Part shown: one piece after another, positions 9,525 through 17,674 of the stretch
How positions within the stretch are numbered: the stretch's first letter is position 1
Layout: the number at the start of each line of letters is the position of its first letter
From: CAZPUI01 sp964415525
Lineage (GTDB): Bacteria; Acidobacteriota; Holophagae; Holophagales; Holophagaceae
DNA: 36,613 nucleotides
Direction of reading: 5' to 3'
Assembly (NCBI GenBank): GCA_964415525.1
Contig: CAYQAS010000037.1
Location: 1-36,613, forward strand
Notes under the pieces: model-generated
Told to the model about the DNA's origin: nothing
The model's input: only the letters and a program-made list of their open reading frames with translations
Database searches by the model: none
Position numbers and translations under genes: made by a program

Positions 9525-11414
9525 ATGTCGAAGCGCCCCGTCTCCCCCGTCCACCGCGCCGCCGCAGGGATCACCTCCGCCGTCGGCGGCGCCCTGAAGG
9601 CCAGCCAGTCCGCTGGGCAGGCCCTCGTCGCCACGCGGCTGGCGGATGCGGTCTACACCTCCAACTTGGAGGCCCTGCAGCAGGTGCTGGCCTCGGGCGT
9701 CGATCCCGACCTGCCCGTTCCCGACCGGTCCTTCACGCCCCTCATGGTGGCCTGCGGGCGGGACTGGATCGAAGGCGCTCAAACACTCCTGGAAAAGGGT
9801 GCGAACGTGAATGCGCTGGCGACGGGTTACGGCACGCCGCTGACCTTTGCCCTGACAGCCGAAACCCGGGCCGCTGTGCCCCTGCTCCTTGACGCCGGAG
9901 CCGACCCCAACGCCGTCCCCAAAGGCATCTCGGCCCCCCTGATCTTCACCCTGGGGGAGAAGCAGGAGGCCACCGCCCACCTGCTCCTGGATCGCGGAGC
10001 GAATCCGAACGCCCAGGATGGCGACGGCTGGAGCGCCCTCGCCATCGCCCTGGCGGAGTCCATGGACGAACTGGCCCTGGAGCTGATCCGGCGCGGGGCT
10101 CGACCCGATCACGTGGAGCCCAGTGGCTGGACACCCCTGGCCATCGCCCTGGACGGCATGCTCGAACCCCAGTCCCTCGCCATGCTCGCCGTGCCGGATC
10201 TCCACCTGGAGGCCCTGAGACTGGAGGATGGCCGCGGCCTGCTGGATCTCGCGGCCTCTGGCGGCCTGCTGCGGGCGGGGGCCCGCCTCCTCGACCTAGG
10301 CGCTCCGGTGAACGGTGCTCCAGATCAGAAAGTGCCGCCCCTCCACCGCGCCCTGATCTTCGGCCAGCCCACCTTCGCCGACCTCCTGCTCGCCCGGGGC
10401 GCCTCCCTTACAGGCACTGGTGAGGCCCCCCTCCTGCGTGCCGCCGCCTTCGTGGGGCACCTGGGCTGCCTGGAGCAGGGGCATGCCCAGGGGATGAACC
10501 TCCTTACCCCCGACATCCTGGAGGCCGCGGCCCTGGGAGGCTCCATGCCCGCCCTGACCTGGCTGAAGGAGCAGGGCGCCGATCTGGCGGCAGTACCCGC
10601 CGAACCCACCCTGCCCGTCCTCCATGCCGCCGCCTTCCGGGGCCGCACGGAAGTCCTGCGCTGGCTGCTCGCCCAGGGCGTGCCCGTGGGCCTAATGGAC
10701 GCCAAGGGCCGCACCGCGCTGCGCCTGGCCCTGGAGGAGGACGCCTACCTCGACATCACCTTCGGCGATCACGCCACCCGGGATCCCCTGTCTGCCCTCG
10801 AGCGCCTGGAGGCCCTCACGGTGCTGCTGGACGCCGGAGCTGATCTGACCGCCGAGGCCGAGGCCGATGAGGATCTCGTGGAACTGCTGCTCGAGAGCGG
10901 TCGGATCGAGGTGCTCCTGCCCCTGATCGAGCGGGGTCTGCCCATCGCCGATCCGGGTCTCGCCGTCGGCACCGCCGCATTGCGCCCAGAGCCCACCCTG
11001 CTGCGGACCTTCATCGAAAAAGGGTTCCCCCTGGATGTCCCGGATGCCCACGGCGAGACCAGCCTGCACATCGCCGCGGCCCTGGACCATGGCCCCCACG
11101 TGGACCTCCTGGTGGAGGCCGGGCACCCCGTGGACCCCCTTGCCCTCCACGGCGTCACCCCCCTCCTCCGGGCCTGTCTGGAGGGTGCCCGGAGCGCTGC
11201 CGAGCGGCTGCTTGCCCACGGCGCCAAGGCAAATGCCCAGGATGCCCAGGGTTGGACGCCGCTCATGCTGGCGGCCCACGGCGGCCATGCGGCCCTCGCC
11301 CAGCTGCTCCTGAAGCACGGCGCCAAACGCAGCCTCAAGAACCAGGACGGCGCCACCGCCCTGACCTACGCCCGCAAACTCAAGCGCAAGGACCTGATGA
11401 AGCTGCTGAGCTAG
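9525..11414 (+). CDS. Large ankyrin-repeat protein
   Basis: 629 aa built almost wholly of ankyrin repeats from about residue 45 to the end; I can trace roughly 15, some degenerate. Clear units include TPLMVACGRDWIEGAQTLLEKGANVNA, APLIFTLGEKQEATAHLLLDRGANPNA, and near the C-terminus TSLHIAAALDHGPHVDLLVEAG and TPLMLAAHGGHAALAQLLLKHGA. The repeats near 170-280 and 400-470 are irregular. No signal peptide or membrane helix is visible, so the protein is probably cytosolic. Ankyrin arrays bind proteins; the partner is unknown. It lies 60 nt after the DAHP synthase gene and 37 nt before the cyclophilin gene, each with its own promoter-like box. Confidence 0.93.
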   Translation: MSKRPVSPVHRAAAGITSAVGGALKASQSAGQALVATRLADAVYTSNLEALQQVLASGVDPDLPVPDRSFTPLMVACGRDWIEGAQTLLEKGANVNALATGYGTPLTFALTAETRAAVPLLLDAGADPNAVPKGISAPLIFTLGEKQEATAHLLLDRGANPNAQDGDGWSALAIALAESMDELALELIRRGARPDHVEPSGWTPLAIALDGMLEPQSLAMLAVPDLHLEALRLEDGRGLLDLAASGGLLRAGARLLDLGAPVNGAPDQKVPPLHRALIFGQPTFADLLLARGASLTGTGEAPLLRAAAFVGHLGCLEQGHAQGMNLLTPDILEAAALGGSMPALTWLKEQGADLAAVPAEPTLPVLHAAAFRGRTEVLRWLLAQGVPVGLMDAKGRTALRLALEEDAYLDITFGDHATRDPLSALERLEALTVLLDAGADLTAEAEADEDLVELLLESGRIEVLLPLIERGLPIADPGLAVGTAALRPEPTLLRTFIEKGFPLDVPDAHGETSLHIAAALDHGPHVDLLVEAGHPVDPLALHGVTPLLRACLEGARSAAERLLAHGAKANAQDAQGWTPLMLAAHGGHAALAQLLLKHGAKRSLKNQDGATALTYARKLKRKDLMKLLS

Positions 11415-11421
11415 GGTCCGG

Positions 11422-11427
11422 TAGACT
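11422..11427 (+). promoter_or_regulatory. Candidate -10 box of the HEAT-cyclophilin gene
   Basis: TAGACT just after the ankyrin stop, predicting transcription from about 11434 and an untranslated leader of about 18 nt. No good -35 was found. Confidence 0.35.
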
Positions 11428-11451
11428 GGGACACTTTCTGTCGAGTCCGCC

Positions 11452-13257
11452 ATGACGATGCGTTCCTGCCTCTGGGCCCTGCCCGCCTTTTCGCTCCTCG
11501 CCACCCCGCCCGCCTTCAAGCCAGCGGATGCGGTGAAGGCCGCCTGGGAGCGCCAGCCCCTGAAGCTCCTCCCGGAGGGCCTGTCCGAGGTCGACCGGCT
11601 CCGGCTGGAACTGACCCGGAAGCGCATCGGCGCGCCGGGGGATCCAGCCCTATTGCCACCGGAACTGGAAGCCCCTACCGAGGCCGTCTGGCTCGAGAAG
11701 GCGAGGGCTGCCCGCACGCCCCAGGAACGCGTGGACGCACTCTTCTTCCTGAACCGCCTCAAGAGCCCGAAGGCCCTGGAAGCCCTCGCGGGACTCACTG
11801 CGGCGGATGCCCCAACGTGGCCTGCCCGGCTGCAGGTGCGGCCCTTCGTGGCAGTGGCGCAGCTGAACGGTGCCGAGCCGAGCCCCGCCCTTCAGGGCTT
11901 TCTCGCCGCCCTCGAGCAGACCGGGAAGGTCGATCCCGTAAGGGCCCATGCCGCCTGGCTGCGACTGAAACAGGCGGGGAAGACAGACGAGACTCGCGCG
12001 CCCCTGCCCGCCACCCCCCACGCGGTGCTGGCCCTGATGGACGCGTGGAACACCGTCCCTTGGTCCCAGCGCGCCGAGGCTCATGTGGCGTGGCTGGCGG
12101 GGCTGAGCCTGCAGGCTCCGACCCTGGAGGCCCTCCGAGCGCCCTTCGCGGCCCTGCACGTCGCCCTTCCGGCCGACGCCGCCCTCGCCGGCCCCCTCAC
12201 TCATGCCCTGCTCCATCGCCTGTTCGAAGGTGTGCCAACCGACGCCCCCTTCCCGCCCCTGCCCTGGATGGCACACCTGATCCCCGCCAAGAAGGGACAG
12301 GAGACCGCCGCCACCGCAACCCTGCGCAGTGCCTATCTGGGCGCCCTGGGACGCGCCAAGGCCGTGTCGATGGAGGCCTTGCGTCCCTGGCTGACGGAGC
12401 CGAATCCCGCGGTGCGTTCCGCCCTGCTGCCCGCCCTGCGTAAAGCGGCACCTTCGGAGGCCGACGCCCTGCGGGACGGCTGGCTCGCCGGGAAGGATCC
12501 CCTCCTTCGCGCCGCGGCCCTGGAAGACCTGAGCTCCGCGCCCGGGAAGCTGGATGCCCTGGCGAAGCGCATCTTCTTGGATGCCGAACTGGACACGCTC
12601 CAGGGACTCGTCGGCGCGTTCGACCGCTGGAAACTGGCCGCCGAACGCCAAGTCGCTCTCCTCAAGCCCTTCCTCAGGCATTCGGAATGGGGGCAGCGCT
12701 TCACCGCGTATCAGGCCCTGGTCAAGCTGGACCCGAGAACCCCCTGGCCCGCGGCGCCTGCCCTGGCAGGAGAAGCCCTGGTCCAGTTCAAGTTCGCCCA
12801 GAACCTTGCCCAGGAGGGCGCTTCCGTACGGGTTCGCCTCACCTTCAGCGGCAAGCGCACCCTGACCCTGCGACTGGACGCGGCGAACGCCCCCCTCAAC
12901 GTCGCCAACTTCATCCGTCTGGCCCGCAAGCGCGCCTTCGATGGGCGTCAGGTGGGCCGGGTCGTGCCCAACTTCGTCATCCAGATGGGCAGCCCCTTCG
13001 ACACCATGGATGGCGGTCCCGGCTACACCGTGCGCTGCGAGAACAGCCTGGGCTGGTACGGCCCCGGCACCGTGGGCATGGCGCTGTCCGGCAAGGACAC
13101 CGGCGGCTGCCAGTGGTTCATCACCCTCAACGCCACGCCGCACCTGACGGGCAGATACACGCGCCTCGGCGAGGTGGAAAACCCGGACAAGGCCTTGGCC
13201 CTTCTGGATGAGCTGGAACTCGGCGCGAGAATCGAGCGCGTGCAGGTGATGCGCTAA
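11452..13257 (+). CDS. HEAT-repeat protein with C-terminal cyclophilin-type peptidyl-prolyl isomerase
   Basis: 601 aa. It begins with a likely Sec signal peptide (hydrophobic LWALPAFSLLA, then PPAFKPADA), so export is expected; starts at 11452 or at the ATG two codons on (11458) are both possible. Residues ~30-460 are helical, HEAT-like repeats. From about 470 to 600 is a cyclophilin domain: RVVPNFVIQMG holds the catalytic Arg and Gln, GTVGMALSGKDTGGCQWFITL carries the hydrophobic pocket Phe, and HLTGRYTRLGEV closes it, with Tyr at the usual His position as in many bacterial cyclophilins. It probably catalyses proline isomerisation during folding of exported proteins, with the repeats binding clients. 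No Shine-Dalgarno sequence is visible. Confidence 0.92.
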   Translation: MTMRSCLWALPAFSLLATPPAFKPADAVKAAWERQPLKLLPEGLSEVDRLRLELTRKRIGAPGDPALLPPELEAPTEAVWLEKARAARTPQERVDALFFLNRLKSPKALEALAGLTAADAPTWPARLQVRPFVAVAQLNGAEPSPALQGFLAALEQTGKVDPVRAHAAWLRLKQAGKTDETRAPLPATPHAVLALMDAWNTVPWSQRAEAHVAWLAGLSLQAPTLEALRAPFAALHVALPADAALAGPLTHALLHRLFEGVPTDAPFPPLPWMAHLIPAKKGQETAATATLRSAYLGALGRAKAVSMEALRPWLTEPNPAVRSALLPALRKAAPSEADALRDGWLAGKDPLLRAAALEDLSSAPGKLDALAKRIFLDAELDTLQGLVGAFDRWKLAAERQVALLKPFLRHSEWGQRFTAYQALVKLDPRTPWPAAPALAGEALVQFKFAQNLAQEGASVRVRLTFSGKRTLTLRLDAANAPLNVANFIRLARKRAFDGRQVGRVVPNFVIQMGSPFDTMDGGPGYTVRCENSLGWYGPGTVGMALSGKDTGGCQWFITLNATPHLTGRYTRLGEVENPDKALALLDELELGARIERVQVMR

Positions 13258-13489
13258 CAACAGGTGCAATAGCTCCTGCAGCGAGTCGGGCTTCGGCAGG
13301 AGACGGGGGCTCGGCCACGCATCGGCCGCCTCCAGGACGGTGTTCCTGTCGTGGGCAACGCCACCCGCAGGACTCCCGAGCTTCTGCACCTGCACGATCA
13401 GGGCTCCGTTTCTCTTTCACGGGCCGCGAGAAGGCGACTACGATCCTCCCATCCCAACCCGATGCTTCACCCCATCCCAAGGAGGCTCC
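13258..13489. other. Intergenic region before aqpZ, no gene seen
   Basis: 232 nt of GC-rich DNA. The frames crossing it are extensions of shadow frames. CAGGTGCA near its start and TGCACCTG near 13387 are inverted copies about 120 nt apart, of unknown meaning. A TACGAT box at 13439-13444 may be the -10 of aqpZ. Confidence 0.4.
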
Positions 13490-14170
13490 ATGTCCAAGCG
13501 ACTGACGGCGGAATTTCTCGGCACCCTCTGGCTCGTCCTCGGCGGCTGCGGCAGCGCGGTCCTGGCAGCGGCCTTCCCCGGCGTGGGCATCGGCCTTCAT
13601 GGAGTGAGCCTCGCCTTCGGCCTCACGGTGGTCACCATGGCCTACGCCATCGGGCCCATCTCCGGCTGCCACCTGAACCCGGCGGTGAGCCTGGGCCTCG
13701 CCGTGGCGGGACGCTTCGACTGGAAGGACCTCCTGCCCTATTGGATCGCCCAGGTGTTGGGCGCCGTCGCCGCCTCCGCCATCCTCTACGTCATCGCCAC
13801 GGGCAACGGCAGCAGCATCGGCGGTTTTGCGGCCAACGGCTTCGGTGAGCACAGCCCCGGCAAGTACGGCCTCGGCGCGGCGTTCCTGACGGAAGTGGTC
13901 ATGACCGCCTTCTTCCTCTTCGTGATCCTCGGCGCCACCGCCAAGAAGGCCACCCCAGGCTTCGCGCCCCTCGCCATCGGCCTCTGCCTGACGCTCATCC
14001 ACCTCATCAGCATTCCCGTCACCAATACGAGCGTGAACCCCGCCCGCAGCACCGCCCCGGCCCTCTTCGTCGGCGGCTGGGCCCTCAGCCAGCTCTGGCT
14101 GTTCTGGGTGGCGCCGCTGATCGGTGCGGCCATTGCCGGATTCGTTTTCCCCAAGGTGGAAGCGGAATAG
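13490..14170 (+). CDS. aqpZ: Aquaporin Z, water channel
   Basis: 226 aa with six membrane helices and two half-helices. Both NPA motifs are intact (63-65 in GCHLNPAVSLG, 183-185 in SVNPARST). The selectivity-filter residues match a water-selective channel: Phe43, His171, Thr180 and Arg186, with the same His-Thr-Arg spacing as E. coli AqpZ. It is therefore a water channel of the inner membrane, not a glycerol facilitator. The start is fixed by AAGGAGG at 13479-13485, 4 nt before ATG; the frame is open further upstream but that part has no family sequence. It is one of the few genes here with a strong Shine-Dalgarno site. An intrinsic terminator follows. Confidence 0.97.
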   Translation: MSKRLTAEFLGTLWLVLGGCGSAVLAAAFPGVGIGLHGVSLAFGLTVVTMAYAIGPISGCHLNPAVSLGLAVAGRFDWKDLLPYWIAQVLGAVAASAILYVIATGNGSSIGGFAANGFGEHSPGKYGLGAAFLTEVVMTAFFLFVILGATAKKATPGFAPLAIGLCLTLIHLISIPVTNTSVNPARSTAPALFVGGWALSQLWLFWVAPLIGAAIAGFVFPKVEAE

Positions 14171-14193
14171 CGAAGGGCTTCATTCGGCATGCG

Positions 14194-14219
14194 AAGGGCG
14201 CCTTGCGGCGCCCTTTTTT
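14194..14219 (+). terminator. Intrinsic terminator of aqpZ
   Basis: AAGGGCGCC and GGCGCCCTT form a 9-bp stem with a TTGC loop, followed by a T-run (TTTTTT across 14214-14219). It lies 24 nt after the aqpZ stop and abuts the end of the convergent arfB gene. Confidence 0.9.
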
Positions 14220-14640
14220 AATCCCACTTCCCGCCGCGTCCCGCCTTCTTCTCGGCGGTCTTGCGCTTGCCTTCGACCCGGCGGCGTTCGCTGCCGCGGG
14301 TGGGGTTCGTCGCGATGCGGCGGATGGGCTCCACCATGGCGGCGGCGACCTTGGCGCGAATCTTCGCCCGGGCGTCGTCCAGGTTCTTGGACTGGTCGCG
14401 GGTAAGGCTGCTCACGACGATCCAGAGGCCGTCGGCATCCAGCTGATTGCGCACGGCGTGGCGCAGGCGGACCACGGCGCTCTCACTGAGCCCCTCGATC
14501 AGGGTCAGTTCCACCCGAAGCTCCACCTTGGAGGCCACCTTGTTCACGTTCTGGCCCCCCGGCCCTCCCGCGCGCACGGCGCGGAAGCTGAGGGCGTCCT
14601 CGGGGACGGTGACGGAGGGGGAGACGACGATGGGCAGCAC
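14218..14640 (-). CDS. arfB: Alternative ribosome-rescue factor / peptidyl-tRNA hydrolase ArfB
   Basis: 140 aa. The release-factor catalytic loop GGPGGQNVNK places the GGQ motif at 28-30, and the C-terminus is a long basic tail (TRGSERRRVEGKRKTAEKK), the part that in this family enters the empty mRNA channel of a stalled ribosome. It should hydrolyse peptidyl-tRNA on non-stop complexes. The codon-recognition domain of true release factors is absent, as expected. The start is a GTG at 14640, with TAGACT exactly 6 nt before it on the minus strand, suggesting a leaderless mRNA. Convergent with aqpZ. Confidence 0.95.
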   Translation of the reverse strand: MLPIVVSPSVTVPEDALSFRAVRAGGPGGQNVNKVASKVELRVELTLIEGLSESAVVRLRHAVRNQLDADGLWIVVSSLTRDQSKNLDDARAKIRAKVAAAMVEPIRRIATNPTRGSERRRVEGKRKTAEKKAGRGGKWD

Positions 14641-14646
14641 GAATTC

Positions 14647-14652
14647 AGTCTA
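14647..14652 (-). promoter_or_regulatory. -10 box of arfB (leaderless start)
   Basis: On the minus strand TAGACT, 6 nt (GAATTC), then GTG at 14640. No Shine-Dalgarno sequence. Confidence 0.5.
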
Positions 14653-14773
14653 CCGGCTCGCGGATGTCGGCGTTTTTCAGGCATGGATCCGGGAACCATC
14701 GGTCCTCTCCCTAAGTCTGCCGATGCCTGCCCGCCGCTCACCGATTGAGCCTTCGCACCAAAGCACGCCGCCC

Positions 14774-14779
14774 TAGCCT
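14774..14779 (+). promoter_or_regulatory. Candidate -10 box of the repeat lipoprotein gene
   Basis: TAGCCT, predicting a start near 14786 and a leader of about 15 nt before ATG 14801. Confidence 0.3.
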
Positions 14780-14800
14780 GGGGGCTTCCCGAGGTTTCCC

Positions 14801-15940
14801 ATGCGCACAGCCCTCCCACTCCTCACCCTGCTGATCCTCGCCCTTCCTTCGACCGGTTGCCGCCGGGAGGGTGCGGAGCGTCGGAGCTGGGGTTCGGGGT
14901 GGTCCTCCCTCTTCCGCACGGGACACTGGCACCAGGACAGCTGGACCCAGAACGGCGCCACCACGACCTTCAAACTCAGCGGCCAAGCGACCTTCAACGA
15001 CACGGACAGCGACCTCCTCAGCCTCAGCCCAGGTGGCACGCTGACGCTCACCCTCGAGAAGGACGGCGCACGGACCACTTGGGAAGCCCGGCAGGAGGGC
15101 TCGGGGCTCACCCGCACCCTGAACGGCAAGCCCGGTGACACGCCAGAGGCTCGGGCCTGGCTGGCGGGCGTCCTGCCCGAGGTCCTCCGCCACAGCGGCC
15201 TCTTTGCGGAGGCCAGAGCGAAGCGCATCCTGGCGAAGGAGGGCGCGGCGGGCCTCGAGGCGGAGATCCAGCGGTTGCACACCGCCCATACGAAGCGTCT
15301 CTATTTCCAGGCCTGGCTGGAGGCCTGGTCCTCAGACGCCAAAGGCATTCCCCCCATCGTCGCCCTCGCCGCCACCCAGCTGGATTCGGACCACGAACTG
15401 GCCAGCCTCCTGGGGGAAGTCCTGGAGCGCCCGCAACCGAGCCAAGACCTTCGCACCGCCATCACCCAGGCCGCCGCGAAGCTGGGATCGGACCATGAGC
15501 GGCGCCGAACCCTCAGCGCCGTGCTGCAGGCCGGGCCCCTCACTGATGCCTTGGCCAAGGATGTGCTTCAGGTGGGCGGTGCCATGGCGTCGGAATACGA
15601 AAAGGCGGAGCTCATCCTGGAAGTCCTCCAGGACGAGCACATGAGCGGCACCACGGTCCAGCACGCCCTTCAGGCCTCCAGCTCCTTGAGCTCCGCCTAC
15701 GAAGTGGGCCGCATCGCCCAACAGGCGGCCATGTGCCCGAATCTGGATGCCGCCAGCCTCAAGGCCCTCGTAACCCGCGTCCAAGGCATCGGCAGCGACT
15801 TTGAGAAAGCCAATGCCCTCCTCGCCATCCACGAACACCAGAAGCTGGATGCCGCCGGTCGCCAGAGCCTGGAACAGGCCGCCCGCAGCCTGGGCTCCGA
15901 GCATGAGCGGAGTCGCGTGCTGACGGCGATGGCGAAGTAA
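14801..15940 (+). CDS. Putative lipoprotein with six-fold 34-residue repeat
   Basis: 379 aa. The N-terminal hydrophobic segment ends in LPSTGC, a slightly atypical lipobox with Cys20, so it is probably lipidated and envelope-anchored. Residues ~40-100 form a beta-rich domain (TTFKLSGQATFNDTDSDLLSLSPGGTLTLTLEKDG) resembling one I recall at the C-terminus of BlaR1/M56-like and anti-sigma-type proteins of Acidobacteria. From residue 194 the chain is a helical repeat keyed by S-[DEA]-[HYF]-E: Ser196, 230, 264, 298, 332 and 366, each exactly 34 apart, the last repeat being cut short by the C-terminus. A related motif (SDYEK with a following hydrophobic helix) occurs in that same protein group. Function unknown; a protein-binding solenoid is likely. 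The stop TAA is 75 nt before the DUF362 gene. Confidence 0.85.
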   Translation: MRTALPLLTLLILALPSTGCRREGAERRSWGSGWSSLFRTGHWHQDSWTQNGATTTFKLSGQATFNDTDSDLLSLSPGGTLTLTLEKDGARTTWEARQEGSGLTRTLNGKPGDTPEARAWLAGVLPEVLRHSGLFAEARAKRILAKEGAAGLEAEIQRLHTAHTKRLYFQAWLEAWSSDAKGIPPIVALAATQLDSDHELASLLGEVLERPQPSQDLRTAITQAAAKLGSDHERRRTLSAVLQAGPLTDALAKDVLQVGGAMASEYEKAELILEVLQDEHMSGTTVQHALQASSSLSSAYEVGRIAQQAAMCPNLDAASLKALVTRVQGIGSDFEKANALLAIHEHQKLDAAGRQSLEQAARSLGSEHERSRVLTAMAK

Positions 15941-16015
15941 CCATCGGCACACCCAACCTTCTCGCTTCTGCCTCGTATAGAGAGGATCCTGCCTGAGCAG
16001 CGAGGAGGTTCTCCC

Positions 16016-17206
16016 ATGTCCAAGCGCTATACCCTCGGCCACGAGCCCGTTGAACCCGGCACCTTCGACCGCCGCGACTTCCTGAAGCTCGGCGCCGTCG
16101 CCTCCGCCGCCGTTGCCGTGTCGCGCCTGGGTGCCCAGGAGACCAAACCCGCCCCCGCCACACCGCCGCCCCCGGTGACCACCAACATCGCCGACGCCCT
16201 CAAGGTGCCCCGCACCGCCTCGTCCATGCCGGGCCTCTACCCGGGCAAGGTGGTGAAGATGCACGCGCCCTGCCTATCGGAGAAGGATGGCGAGGCGGTC
16301 TACAGGACCCTCTGCGACGGCCTGATGGCGCTGACCGGCGAGAAGAAGGCCAAGAAGGCCTGGCAACGCTTCGTCACGCCCAAGGACATCGTCGGCCTCA
16401 AGGTGAACCCCATCTCGCCCCTGGTGGCCAACAACCCGCTCCTCGTGCAGGCCGTCGTGCGCGGCCTGAAGGAAGCCGGGCTGCCCGCGGAGCGCATCGT
16501 CATCTGGGATCGTCGCCCCGAACAGATGAAGGCCGTGGGCATCACAAAGGAGGCCTTCCCCGGCGTGTGCATCGAAGGCACGGAACTCGTCGGCCCCAAC
16601 GGCGACTACTACGACGCCAACGGTCGCCTCTGGTCCGAGGACTGGATCGACCGCGAGGCCCTGGCCTACGAGTGCAGCCTGACCATGAAGCACGACAAGG
16701 AGCTGATGGCCGCCATGGTGAACGAGGGCACCACGAGTTACTTCACCCGGCTGGTCACCCGGCGCTGCACCAAGCTCATCAACCTGCCCACCCTCAAGAA
16801 TGCCGGGGCCAACGTCACCACCTGCATGAAGAACCTGACCTACGGGTCCCTTAGCAACACGGCGCGGCTGCACAAGATCTGGAGCCGGTCCATCGCCGAG
16901 GGCTGCGCCTTTCCCGCCCTGCGAGACAAGCTCGTGCTCAACATCGTGGACGGCACCCAGGCCTGCTATGACGGCGGCCCCGCTCCCACCGCCGCCACCG
17001 TCTACCGCCCGAACCTGCTGCTGCTCGGCACGGACCCCGTCGCCGTGGACACCATCTGCTACGAATACATGATCGCGGAGCGCATCGCGCGCGGCGTCCA
17101 GAAGGCCGACAACCCCCGGAGCCGCGAATTCCTGAACCTCGCCGCCGGTTTCGGCCTGGGCATCACCGACCGCGCGAAGATCCAGCTCACGGACTTGAAG
17201 GCATAG
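16016..17206 (+). CDS. Tat-exported DUF362 family protein
   Basis: 396 aa. A twin-arginine signal is clear: FDRRDFLKLGAVASAAVAVSRLGA, with Arg19-Arg20, so the protein is probably exported folded, perhaps with a cofactor. A Pro/Ala-rich linker and a DUF362 domain follow (DIVGLKVNPISP, KLINLPTLKNAGANVTTCMKNLTYGS and LLLGTDPVAVDTICYEYM are family-typical). I see no CxxCxxC ferredoxin cluster, which some relatives carry. A strong AGGAGG (16003-16008) lies 7 nt before the ATG, and a TATAGA box at 15976-15981 may be the -10. The biochemical role of the family is not established. Confidence 0.9.
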   Translation: MSKRYTLGHEPVEPGTFDRRDFLKLGAVASAAVAVSRLGAQETKPAPATPPPPVTTNIADALKVPRTASSMPGLYPGKVVKMHAPCLSEKDGEAVYRTLCDGLMALTGEKKAKKAWQRFVTPKDIVGLKVNPISPLVANNPLLVQAVVRGLKEAGLPAERIVIWDRRPEQMKAVGITKEAFPGVCIEGTELVGPNGDYYDANGRLWSEDWIDREALAYECSLTMKHDKELMAAMVNEGTTSYFTRLVTRRCTKLINLPTLKNAGANVTTCMKNLTYGSLSNTARLHKIWSRSIAEGCAFPALRDKLVLNIVDGTQACYDGGPAPTAATVYRPNLLLLGTDPVAVDTICYEYMIAERIARGVQKADNPRSREFLNLAAGFGLGITDRAKIQLTDLKA

Positions 17207-17209
17207 CTG

Positions 17210-17236
17210 CGCTGAGGTTTGAGCCTTGCCTCAGCG
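17210..17236 (+). terminator. Hairpin after the DUF362 gene
   Basis: CGCTGAGG (17210-17217) pairs with CCTCAGCG (17229-17236) around an 11-nt loop, 3 nt after the stop codon. No T-run follows, so this is a weak or Rho-assisted terminator. Confidence 0.5.
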
Positions 17237-17290
17237 GCCTGAATTCGGGCATCGAACCGGGAAGGTTATATTCAGAATAGAGCGGTCTGA

Positions 17291-17323
17291 TTTTATCCCC
17301 TTCATCCCTTTCATCCCTGTTTG
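17291..17323 (-). repeat. GGGATGAA tandem tract, inverted copy
   Basis: On the minus strand it reads CAGGGATGAAAGGGATGAAGG followed by GGATAAAA: a run of imperfect 10-nt units. It is bracketed by AGCGGT (17281-17286) and ACCGCT (17326-17331), which could pair and are followed by six T. Confidence 0.5.
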
Positions 17324-17380
17324 AAACCGCTTTTTTGAGTCTGTCGTATAACCAATGCCTCAAATCACGGTGTAGCAAGT

Positions 17381-17472
17381 TTCAACACTCACCGTAAACA
17401 TATTCAACACTTGCGCAAATTTTTGTATAGATATAAAACCGTAAAACAAGCTCTTAAAAGATGATTCAACAC
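17381..17472 (+). repeat. Three TTCAACAC words in the AT-rich core
   Basis: TTCAACAC occurs at 17381-17388, 17403-17410 and 17465-17472, spaced 22 and 62 nt, within DNA of about 31% G+C. They may be chance or weak binding sites. Confidence 0.35.
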
Positions 17473-17490
17473 GGATGAAGGGGATGACTG
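17473..17490 (+). repeat. GGATGAAGGGGATGACTG tract, direct copy
   Basis: Same family as the inverted tract at 17291-17323. The continuation GATGACTGC is shared with the copy at 17656-17674. Confidence 0.45.
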
Positions 17491-17655
17491 CAAGCAGGCG
17501 TTGTCTGCTCCTGCACTTTGGACATGCCCTCCCCGCAGGCCGCGCCAACCCGTTGCATGAGCACATGCGGCTCCGGTGTTTGGAAGAACAGCATCGTTCT
17601 TCATCCCATGCAGCCTTGTTACCATCTTTTTGAACAATGTTTAACAAGGATAGAA

Positions 17656-17674
17656 GGAATGAAAGGGATGACTG
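17656..17674 (+). repeat. GGAATGAAAGGGATGACTG tract, direct copy
   Basis: Third copy of the short tract, preceded by TTTAACAAGGATAGAA. It shares GGGATGACTGC with the copy near 17481. Confidence 0.45.

Noticed and set aside
8085..10205. 706-codon minus-strand open frame across the DAHP synthase and ankyrin genes
   Set aside because: It overlaps two clear plus-strand families; the translation is Gly/His/Ala-rich without motifs.
11427..11435. TGGGACACT identical to part of the sigma54 activator sites, before the HEAT-cyclophilin gene
   Set aside because: Single half-site with no partner arm of the same quality and no -24/-12 promoter near it; probably chance overlap with a -10 region.
11650..13395. 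581-codon minus-strand frame opposite the HEAT-cyclophilin gene
   Set aside because: Antisense shadow of a gene with a clear signal peptide and cyclophilin domain; no ribosome site or family similarity.
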